The notes under the pieces: model-generated
Seen by the model: the letters and a program-made list of their open reading frames with translations, nothing else
The model's database searches: none
What the model was told of the DNA's origin: nothing
Made by a program: the position numbers and the translations under genes
IMG/VR virus record: IMGVR_UViG_3300027908_000032
Coordinates: 1 to 48,520 of that record
Strand: one strand, 5' to 3'
Length of the DNA stretch: 48,520 nucleotides
DNA from: a virus
Shown: piece after piece, positions 1 to 5,386 of the stretch
Layout of the letters: each line of letters opens with the position of its first letter
Numbering within the stretch: the stretch's first letter is position 1

Positions 1-26
1 GCGTGATTAATGGTTAGATTTTGCAC

Positions 27-58
27 TTGCGCGATTTGGACGTTGCAGTCAAGCGCAA
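27..58 (+). repeat. Dispersed stem-loop element, copy A
   Basis: A 6-bp inverted repeat TTGCGC/GCGCAA (27-32 and 53-58) encloses a 20-nt loop beginning GATTTGGAC. Positions 27-56 match the reverse complement of 43311-43340 with a single mismatch, and a diverged copy lies at 46395-46425. It stands about 40 nt upstream of the first small gene. A regulatory DNA or RNA role is inferred; no function is established. Confidence 0.6.
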
Positions 59-72
59 AGCAGTTGATTTTT

Positions 73-99
73 GCGGGGCAGAAAGGGGAGCGCAAGTGA
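73..99 (+). repeat. 27-bp ribosome-site/start repeat, left copy
   Basis: These 27 bases are identical to 48422-48448 at the right end. The first 17 bases, GCGGGGCAGAAAGGGGA, recur at 326-342. The repeat contains the purine-rich ribosome site (AAAGGGGAG) and the GTG start of the next gene. At the other two sites it also encodes the C-terminal residues AGQKGE of the upstream gene. It looks like a translation-start cassette copied between small genes, possibly by recombination. Confidence 0.7.
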
Positions 100-242
100 G
101 CGTGCTGTCGAAAGAAGAAACGGATGACCTGCGTGAAGATAATCTGTTCAAAATGTACTGGACTCGCAGGCTCAGGGAAGACCTTTTAGATACGATTGAT
201 GCTCTTCGCAAGCAACTTGTTGAACTTGGGAGAAATACATGA
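96..242 (+). CDS. Small hypothetical coiled-coil protein
   Basis: A 48-residue protein starting at GTG 96, chosen because AAAGGGGAG lies just upstream; a TTG further left would run through the stem-loop element. It is highly charged: an acidic N-terminus (KEETDDLRED) is followed by a Leu/Arg-rich helix (RRLREDLLDTIDALRKQL) that is probably a coiled coil. The stop overlaps the next ATG (ATGA). Function is not recognised. Confidence 0.6.
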   Translation: MSVLSKEETDDLREDNLFKMYWTRRLREDLLDTIDALRKQLVELGRNT

Positions 243-355
243 ACTTGGGTGCATTTCTTATCGGAGTTTTTGTGGGGCTAGTTTTATCGTGCGGCCTAGC
301 GTTAGTTATTCTCGCCCTGATTGGAGCGGGGCAGAAAGGGGAAAAGGGAAAATGA
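239..355 (+). CDS. Small single-pass membrane protein
   Basis: A 38-residue protein from an ATG overlapping the preceding stop. Residues 4-29 are almost entirely hydrophobic (AFLIGVFVGLVLSCGLALVI), then a basic tail GQKGEKGK follows, so one inner-membrane helix with a cytoplasmic C-terminus is likely. The tail is encoded by the 17-bp repeat that also gives the next gene its ribosome site. Role unknown; such microproteins often sit in phage accessory operons. Confidence 0.6.
   Translation: MNLGAFLIGVFVGLVLSCGLALVILALIGAGQKGEKGK
326..342 (+). repeat. 17-bp ribosome-site repeat, middle copy
   Basis: GCGGGGCAGAAAGGGGA repeats the first 17 bases of the 27-bp element at 73-99 and 48422-48448. Here it ends the 38-residue membrane-protein gene and supplies the ribosome site of the zinc-ribbon gene at 352. 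Confidence 0.65.
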
Positions 356-801
356 GCACACTACAAAATCTTCCGCGTTGTCCAAGCTGTAAGAGTGCAT
401 GGATAGTTAGGCAGACTCGCGGTACCTTGCCAGAGGACTGGCACTGTGAACATTGCGGGCATAACTTCGATGAGCCATTGAAGGAAATTACAGAGCCTCC
501 AACCAGCGAGCCGCCACAGTTTCCATCAAAGGGGACTCTGGAAGCCGATATTCACGAATTGCGAGGTCACTCTTTCGTCAGTTACAGCCTGCGAGAGAAG
601 GTGCTGCGCGTATGCAAAGTAGCAGAAGAATCGAGCCACGCAGCGTCATCCCATACAGTGGCAAAGGCGCGATTAGAAGAAGCAAAGTGGTGGGCGGATT
701 ACCACAACGGTTCTTGGGCTGGAAAGGGATGTGAACAATGTAAGCGAATCGCTGCGCTGGAGGCTGCCTTATCTGGCGCGGAGCAGGGAGGGCACAAGTG
801 A
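352..801 (+). CDS. Zinc-ribbon hypothetical protein
   Basis: A 149-residue protein. ATG 352 overlaps the previous stop and follows AAAGGGGAAAAGGG. Residues about 8-40 form a zinc ribbon with CPSC and CEHC pairs. The middle is Pro/Glu-rich and the C-terminal half helical, with a further CEQC pair near residue 131. Probably a metal-binding protein that contacts nucleic acid or protein; function unknown. It is translationally linked to both neighbours. Confidence 0.65.
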   Translation: MSTLQNLPRCPSCKSAWIVRQTRGTLPEDWHCEHCGHNFDEPLKEITEPPTSEPPQFPSKGTLEADIHELRGHSFVSYSLREKVLRVCKVAEESSHAASSHTVAKARLEEAKWWADYHNGSWAGKGCEQCKRIAALEAALSGAEQGGHK

Positions 802-926
802 TAATTTTAATCGTACCTTTTCTACTTCTCGCATTCTTCGCCTACCTGGATTATCGCAGGGACGTGAAGAGTATGGAGATGCGTAAATCGCGGCGCACCG
901 GGACACAGCAGGCGGGCGAGCGGTGA
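798..926 (+). CDS. Small membrane protein
   Basis: A 42-residue protein from GTG 798, overlapping the preceding stop and preceded by GGGAGGGCAC. An N-terminal hydrophobic helix (IILIVPFLLLAFFAYL) is followed by a basic, polar tail. The layout resembles small holin or spanin-like and superinfection proteins, but nothing specific is recognisable. Its stop overlaps the GTG of the nuclease gene. Confidence 0.55.
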   Translation: MIILIVPFLLLAFFAYLDYRRDVKSMEMRKSRRTGTQQAGER

Positions 927-1321
927 GATTCGACCCTGCCAAGATTAAAGAGTACGAAGGCGCTACTAGAGACGGCCCGCGAGAAGTGGATATTATACTT
1001 AGTGCTGACCTTAGAGCCTTACATCTCGGATGCGTAGAGAGGGAGGTGCGCTTTCATGCCATCAGAAAATGGACATTCGACTTTGCAATCAGAAAGGTGC
1101 ATCTCGCTTGCGAAATTGAAGGAGCAGTCTGGACAATGGGAAGGCATACCCGAGGAAGTGGTTTCGTTGCAGATTGCGTTAAATACAATAATGCAACTGC
1201 GCTGGGATGGACTGTGTTTCGTTTCCCGACGCAAGCTATCCTGGTGGGAGAGGCTCGTGAGATTCTTTTACTTTGGAAGAAGAACGCGCTTGACAATCAG
1301 GTAAAGACTGTATCAAGATAG
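923..1321 (+). CDS. PD-(D/E)XK-like phage endonuclease (VSR/DUF559-like)
   Basis: A 132-residue protein from GTG 923, overlapping the upstream stop. Residues about 48-105 carry the pattern WTFDFA..., ACEIEGAVWTMGRHTRG, DCVKYNNATALGWTVFRF. This matches small phage nucleases of the PD-(D/E)XK/VSR type: the D of FDFA and the E-x-E of CEIEG are the probable metal-binding residues. It may resolve recombination intermediates, act in packaging, or restrict foreign DNA. Family recognition is from the motif pattern only. Two perfect hairpins follow the stop directly. Confidence 0.72.
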   Translation: MRFDPAKIKEYEGATRDGPREVDIILSADLRALHLGCVEREVRFHAIRKWTFDFAIRKVHLACEIEGAVWTMGRHTRGSGFVADCVKYNNATALGWTVFRFPTQAILVGEAREILLLWKKNALDNQVKTVSR

Positions 1322-1364
1322 CCGCGACTAGAGAGCAACACGCGGCTCACCAGGCGTTCTGGTG
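1320..1364 (+). other. Two tandem perfect hairpins
   Basis: AGCCGCG/CGCGGCT (1320-1326, 1341-1347, 14-nt loop) is followed with no gap by CACCAG/CTGGTG (1348-1353, 1359-1364, 5-nt loop). There is no T-run, so this is not a normal intrinsic terminator. It could stabilise or process the mRNA. It overlaps the nuclease stop codon. Confidence 0.5.
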
Positions 1365-1395
1365 CACCCAATCGATTGAAAGCTAACGCACGCCT

Positions 1396-1509
1396 ATGCA
1401 TCTTAGCTTACGGGTCATCTGGACATATTGGGCCTTCGCAATGCTCTTCCTTACCTCCGCACTCGCATTATTCTCCTGGACGTGTGAAAGAGATGATAGC
1501 AAGAGGTGA
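1396..1509 (+). CDS. Possible small membrane protein
   Basis: A 37-residue reading frame with one hydrophobic helix (VIWTYWAFAMLFLTSALALF) and a charged tail. The ribosome site is weak (GAAAG about 20 nt upstream). It overlaps the start of the next small frame. Supported mainly by its clean membrane-helix profile and its place in an otherwise empty 300-nt gap. Confidence 0.4.
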   Translation: MHLSLRVIWTYWAFAMLFLTSALALFSWTCERDDSKR

Positions 1510-1621
1510 ATTACGAGAATCGAACGGGGTATTTCGCAAGACTTTAAGACATGCAGATAGGTTGACTTGGGCACCGCGCATAAGCGGGCTTTACGGCCCC
1601 ACGGTGATGCAGAGCGTATGA
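1493..1621 (+). CDS. Possible small basic protein upstream of terminase
   Basis: A 42-residue frame beginning MIARGELRES, basic and without membrane segments. Its stop overlaps the ATG of the terminase-small-like gene (ATGA), the same coupling used across this genome, which argues that it is translated. An in-frame GTG at 1484 is another possible start. No family is recognised. Confidence 0.4.
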   Translation: MIARGELRESNGVFRKTLRHADRLTWAPRISGLYGPTVMQSV

Positions 1622-1983
1622 GCGAAACACAGACAAATCTCTCTGGTATCAATGAAAATAGCCTACGCAACCTCATTCCCTATAAGCCCGGACAATCTGG
1701 CAATCCTTCAGGACGCCCCAAGAAGAAGCCTCTCACTGAAGCACTGGAAGCTGAGTTAACTCCTGAGGTTTGTAAGCGCATAGCTCAGAAGTTCGTATTG
1801 GCTGCCGAGATAGGTAGTGTTCCTCACTTCGAGCAGGTAATCAATCGCGTAGAAGGTAAAGCAGACTCAGGAGACGGTGAAGGGTCAGGCAATGTCTCTA
1901 TTACCATCCGACTCGACGTACCGCGCCCAACAGTACTGGGGCAGACGGTATCTCTCAAAGCGCAAGATGACAACGCCGGTTGA
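1618..1983 (+). CDS. Putative terminase small subunit (DUF5681-like)
   Basis: A 121-residue protein from ATG 1618. Residues 20-39 contain YKPGQSGNPSGRPKKKPL, the hallmark of DUF5681-like proteins often found directly upstream of large terminases. The central region is helical (EALEAELTPEVCKRIAQKFV) and could bind DNA. Position two genes before the large terminase supports a role in recognising packaging DNA. The call rests on motif and synteny; the ribosome site is weak. Confidence 0.6.
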   Translation: MSETQTNLSGINENSLRNLIPYKPGQSGNPSGRPKKKPLTEALEAELTPEVCKRIAQKFVLAAEIGSVPHFEQVINRVEGKADSGDGEGSGNVSITIRLDVPRPTVLGQTVSLKAQDDNAG

Positions 1984-2200
1984 TGCAGCAATACTCGCGG
2001 AGATTGGTCTGCTATACCTGCGGAATAAGAATCTTGAGTCGCAGCTCGCCAGCGCAAAGCATTATGTCGAGAAGGCGGAAAAGACCGCTTATCCTAATGG
2101 TTGCCAAGTTGCGGTCCCGCCGTATTGGGATAGGACAATAGAGGCAACGACTGAGACATGCCATCGACCACTGCCTTGCATAGTTCACGATGCCAGTTGA
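1967..2200 (+). CDS. Small helical protein between terminase genes
   Basis: A 77-residue protein; ATG 1967 lies inside the end of the preceding gene. The N-terminal half is a probable coiled coil (LRNKNLESQLASAKHYVEKA). The C-terminal half has three Cys and a CHRPLPC motif. It overlaps the large terminase start by 11 nt. A terminase accessory function is possible but not shown. Confidence 0.5.
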   Translation: MTTPVDAAILAEIGLLYLRNKNLESQLASAKHYVEKAEKTAYPNGCQVAVPPYWDRTIEATTETCHRPLPCIVHDAS

Positions 2201-3698
2201 AGTAAGCACGGAGGAAATACGAGTAAGCAGCGTTTACCAGCCGTGGCCGAAGCAAGCAGTCTTCCACAGCAGCCCGGCACGTTTCCGTTTATTTGGTGGA
2301 GCGCAGGGACCTGGGAAATCATTGGCCTTACTATGGGAAGCGATACTCCACTGTTTGCAATATCCTGGCTCGAACGCGCTCTTGCTGAGGCGCACATGTC
2401 CAGAATTAGACAGCACGCTAATCGACCATTTCCAGAAGCACGTACTGGGCAAGATACCTGACACTGCAGCATGGAGGGGAACATTTGGAGGTCGTAAGTC
2501 GTTCAATCAGACGGCAAGATTACACCGCTTTCCTAATGGCAGTGTATTACGTTTTGGGTATTGTGAACGTTTTTCACATGTCTACAATTACGATGGAGCC
2601 GAGTACGTATTCATTGGATTTGATGAGCTTACACAATTTCCTTTTCGCATCTGGGAACATCTTCGCCTCAGGAACCGCTGCCCTGTCCCCGGCGCACGTC
2701 CATGTATGGCAGGAGCAACCAATCCTGGCGGTGAAAACTCCGAATGGGTAAAAGCCCTGTGGATAGACCGCAAGCCATTCATGGGCATGGAAGCGTACCA
2801 GTATGACCCAGGGGACTATGAGTTCATTCCGGCTTCCGTGTGGGACAACCCTATCTTTGCAAACGATGCTGAGTACCTCAAGAACCTCCAGCAGATGTCG
2901 CCCGCGTTGCGAGCCCAGAGACTTGAGGGAAGGTGGGATAAATTTGAAGGACAGTTCTTTTCTAACTTTCATCCTCTGCGTCATGTGTGGGACACTCGAA
3001 ATAACCCGTTCAGAATCCCCGTATGGTGGCCCAAATGGATTGGAATTGACTGGGGCTTCGCGCATCACAGCTCTATCGGCTGGTACACGACAGGCAATGT
3101 TACGATGGGCAAAGAGGTTCGCAAGGTCAATCTCAAATATCGTGAGCTTGTCACCAAGGAAAAGACAGCAGAGCAGCTTGCCGAGATGATAGCCACGATG
3201 ACGGAAGGCGAAGTGATTAGCTCTATCTACCTGAGCCCAGACGCTTTCGCTCGCAAGGATAACTTCCGCACAGTAGCCATTCAGATGTCAGAAGCCCTAC
3301 AGAAGCATGGTTTACCCTTCTGCGCTGCTGCGGATAACGACCGAGTAGGAGGCTGGAACCTGATGTACCAGCTAATCGAGATGGACGACTTCATGGTGTT
3401 CGATACCTGCCCTTATACGATTAACGCTATTCCCGCGGTGATGCGCGACCCTGAGCACCTTGAGGACGTGAAGAAGTCGGAGTCTATTGCCGATGACATC
3501 TGCGACGAGACGCGGTACGCACTGAAGAGCTATTTGCAGCCGCGTAATATCCCTGCCGAGATTGTGTACCAGGAGAAGCTGGCAGCGATTGCTGACCCGA
3601 CAAGCAAGGTGTTCTTCGCGTATCGCCATTTAATGGAGCAACAAGCTGATGGCCCTGTGAAGATGAACTCTAAGCCAAGATGGGCGGTGAATCAGTGA
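2190..3698 (+). CDS. terL: Terminase large subunit
   Basis: A 502-residue DNA-packaging motor. The ATPase half shows Walker A GGAQGPGKS (36-44), Walker B VFIGFDE (140-146) and coupling motif GATNPGG (175-181). The nuclease half begins IGIDWG (284-289), whose Asp is a metal ligand, with a second Asp in LSPDAF (351) and an acidic SIADDICDE near the C-terminus. All motifs are intact and the length is typical. It cuts concatemeric DNA and drives it through the portal using ATP. Start ATG 2190 overlaps the previous gene. Confidence 0.95.
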   Translation: MPVEVSTEEIRVSSVYQPWPKQAVFHSSPARFRLFGGAQGPGKSLALLWEAILHCLQYPGSNALLLRRTCPELDSTLIDHFQKHVLGKIPDTAAWRGTFGGRKSFNQTARLHRFPNGSVLRFGYCERFSHVYNYDGAEYVFIGFDELTQFPFRIWEHLRLRNRCPVPGARPCMAGATNPGGENSEWVKALWIDRKPFMGMEAYQYDPGDYEFIPASVWDNPIFANDAEYLKNLQQMSPALRAQRLEGRWDKFEGQFFSNFHPLRHVWDTRNNPFRIPVWWPKWIGIDWGFAHHSSIGWYTTGNVTMGKEVRKVNLKYRELVTKEKTAEQLAEMIATMTEGEVISSIYLSPDAFARKDNFRTVAIQMSEALQKHGLPFCAAADNDRVGGWNLMYQLIEMDDFMVFDTCPYTINAIPAVMRDPEHLEDVKKSESIADDICDETRYALKSYLQPRNIPAEIVYQEKLAAIADPTSKVFFAYRHLMEQQADGPVKMNSKPRWAVNQ

Positions 3699-3970
3699 CG
3701 GTACAGAACCTTAGAGACTTCCTACGCATCCTGTTCCGCTCTACGGCAACACGCCTGCGCGAAGAACGCATTGCAGACCTTGAGCAGCAGCGGGATTACT
3801 TCAAGGGACGGGCAGAGCGGCTAGAGCTAATGATGATGAGGCCAGGACTTCTGAGTACTCCGTCTAGACCTGAGCCAGACGCACAGACTTTTCGACCTTC
3901 CAGGCCCAGCCTTGCGCAGTTGCAGCAAGAACTAACCGAACGTGAAACTCAACAGGAAAAGGAGAACTAG
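3680..3970 (+). CDS. Small coiled-coil protein after terminase
   Basis: A 96-residue frame from ATG 3680, or 91 residues from GTG 3695, which overlaps the terminase stop. Residues 20-55 are a charged coiled coil (RLREERIADLEQQRDYFKGR). The C-terminal half is Pro/Ser-rich, ending in a Gln/Glu-rich helix. Not recognised; probably a minor head or assembly protein given its place between terminase and portal. Confidence 0.6.
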   Translation: MGGESVTVQNLRDFLRILFRSTATRLREERIADLEQQRDYFKGRAERLELMMMRPGLLSTPSRPEPDAQTFRPSRPSLAQLQQELTERETQQEKEN

Positions 3971-3972
3971 CT

Positions 3973-4251
3973 ATGGCAGCGATAATTGCAAACGTATCAG
4001 GGGTGAACACGGAACGCATCGTGCTGACCTCGAATAGCTCGCTACAGATTATCGGGGGCTATGACGGACAGTTGCTGAACCTGATTATCCAGCAGGACGG
4101 CACAGGCTCGCGCACGCTGTCTTACACGAACGTGCCGAACGGTACGACCGTGAACTCGACGGCAGGCAACAGCACGAGCCAGTTGCTTACCTACAACATC
4201 ATCAGCGGAAATTGGGGCTTCTACGCAGTATCAGTACCAGCAGGCGGCTAA
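3973..4251 (+). CDS. Beta-rich structural protein, possible decoration protein
   Basis: A 92-residue protein with a strong ribosome site (AAAAGGAGA). The sequence is mostly short beta strands with Gly/Asn/Thr turns (LLNLIIQQDGTGSRTLSYTN). This pattern is common in tail-fibre and capsid-associated beta-sandwich domains. No signal peptide. Its place before the portal gene suggests a head decoration or fibre-cap role; this is inference. Confidence 0.55.
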   Translation: MAAIIANVSGVNTERIVLTSNSSLQIIGGYDGQLLNLIIQQDGTGSRTLSYTNVPNGTTVNSTAGNSTSQLLTYNIISGNWGFYAVSVPAGG

Positions 4252-4368
4252 GGAAGTGGAGCACGTGTTGTTTATACTGGATGCGTGCCAAGCTACCCCA
4301 GTTCCCACTCTTCTCAGCGATAAAGCATCGAAGAATGTCGTGGATAATATAGCACAAAGGAGAATCGC

Positions 4369-4647
4369 ATGTCACACGTTGAGATTGAAAGGCGAGTCAG
4401 CAAGGCTGCATATTCAGGGAAGGAACGGCGTTTGCCACCTAAGCCCGCGGTAGAAGCGAAGTGGTCAGGATTGGAGCGGCGCATGAAGGTTGGTGTCTCA
4501 CCGACAGGCAAAGAGCGTCGAGTGGCAAAGGCTGCCGCACCTCCAGTTCCAGCAGGGCTGCATTCCCAAGCTGTGTACAGCGGACCGGAACGGCGCAGAG
4601 CGGCTGGCGTTGGTCCAAACGGCGTAGAACGACGCAAGGTGCTCTAA
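4369..4647 (+). CDS. Repeat protein with GxERR motifs
   Basis: A 92-residue, strongly basic protein with a clear ribosome site (AAAGGAGA). It has six ERR tripeptides, five in the form G-x-E-R-R: YSGKERR, WSGLERR, PTGKERR, YSGPERR, PNGVERR. Regular spacing implies internal duplication. Single YSGPERR-type motifs occur in many bacterial signalling proteins, but an array in a phage head operon is unusual. Likely intrinsically disordered and nucleic-acid or partner binding. About 117 nt between 4252 and 4368 hold no convincing gene. Confidence 0.65.
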   Translation: MSHVEIERRVSKAAYSGKERRLPPKPAVEAKWSGLERRMKVGVSPTGKERRVAKAAAPPVPAGLHSQAVYSGPERRRAAGVGPNGVERRKVL

Positions 4648-5000
4648 TGGCGTATCAGGCCAAGAGTGGCAAGAGATACGAGAACCACGAGATAGGCCGC
4701 TCCGCCGACCGCTCTGGTGGTAGTCCGATGCCCCAAGCTAAAGCCATGCCGCAAGGCGAGGAACAGCCTGGACAGGGCAATATGGAGCAGCCTATCGAGG
4801 AAGTGGTTGGCGCTCACGGGCCAGCCGATGAGATGGAGATTCACTCGAAGCATCGGGATGGTCACGTGCACAAGGCCAAGCACCACGACGCACATTCGGC
4901 TCATCACCACGTCGATACCGCGATGCCTCAACAGCAAGAGGAGCAAGGCGGTGGAGATATTGGCGGGATGTCGGAGCACAAGGGCTTTCAGGCTGTCTAA
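4647..5000 (+). CDS. Histidine-rich hypothetical protein
   Basis: A 117-residue protein whose ATG overlaps the previous stop (TAATG). Residues about 67-93 are exceptionally His-rich (HSKHRDGHVHKAKHHDAH), a likely metal-binding stretch. The flanks are Gln/Gly/Met-rich and probably disordered. It could bind divalent metal in the virion or during assembly. No family is recognised. Confidence 0.6.
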   Translation: MAYQAKSGKRYENHEIGRSADRSGGSPMPQAKAMPQGEEQPGQGNMEQPIEEVVGAHGPADEMEIHSKHRDGHVHKAKHHDAHSAHHHVDTAMPQQQEEQGGGDIGGMSEHKGFQAV

Positions 5001-5043
5001 CCTTGCAACGAGAGGGACGCTTGAGACAGGGGGTAAGAGCGTA

Positions 5044-5223
5044 GTGGACTCCTCCGAAGTGAAACGTGAAGATGGCATCTTGCAAGGTGCCCCCGAACAC
5101 AACCCGATGGAATGCCGCGGCGACAATGGCGGAAAATGTTGCGCCGATGACCCATGCTGGAGTTGTATCCAGTGGGCCTTCGACACGCTAGAGGATATAC
5201 AACGTGCCTTGGCTACCCGGTGA
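5044..5223 (+). CDS. Cysteine-rich microprotein
   Basis: A 59-residue protein from GTG 5044 after GGGGGTAAG. The middle contains six Cys (MEC...GGKCCADDPCWSC) consistent with one compact metal site or disulphide knot. The C-terminal helix is amphipathic. It overlaps the next gene by 20 nt. Function unknown. Confidence 0.55.
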   Translation: MDSSEVKREDGILQGAPEHNPMECRGDNGGKCCADDPCWSCIQWAFDTLEDIQRALATR

Positions 5224-5386
5224 CGCCAGCGCCAAGACTCACAAAGCCGACACGCCCAAGAAGAAACGACAGTGGGCGCACGTTGCTGACTCTGCCCTGT
5301 CTCGCACTGGCGATGAAGGGTTGGCAGTCCGCGAAGCTAACAGCGTCATAGACAAAGCCAAGAAACGGGCCAAGAGTGGATACTAG
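5204..5386 (+). CDS. Small conserved phage protein (KRQWAHVA-type)
   Basis: A 60-residue protein from GTG 5204 after GAGGA. The second half, KRQWAHVADSALSRTGDEG then AVREANSVI, matches a pattern I recognise from many short phage proteins near portal genes, of unknown function. Basic C-terminus. It overlaps both neighbours, so it is co-translated with the portal. Confidence 0.6.
   Translation: MPWLPGDASAKTHKADTPKKKRQWAHVADSALSRTGDEGLAVREANSVIDKAKKRAKSGY

Noticed and set aside
21-95. Upstream extension of the first gene from a TTG at 21
   Set aside because: It runs through the conserved stem-loop repeat; GTG 96 has an excellent ribosome site.
10-99. 29-codon frame from ATG 10 ending AGQKGERK
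   Set aside because: No ribosome site is visible, and most of it is the stem-loop repeat, which is not open in the same way at the other copies.
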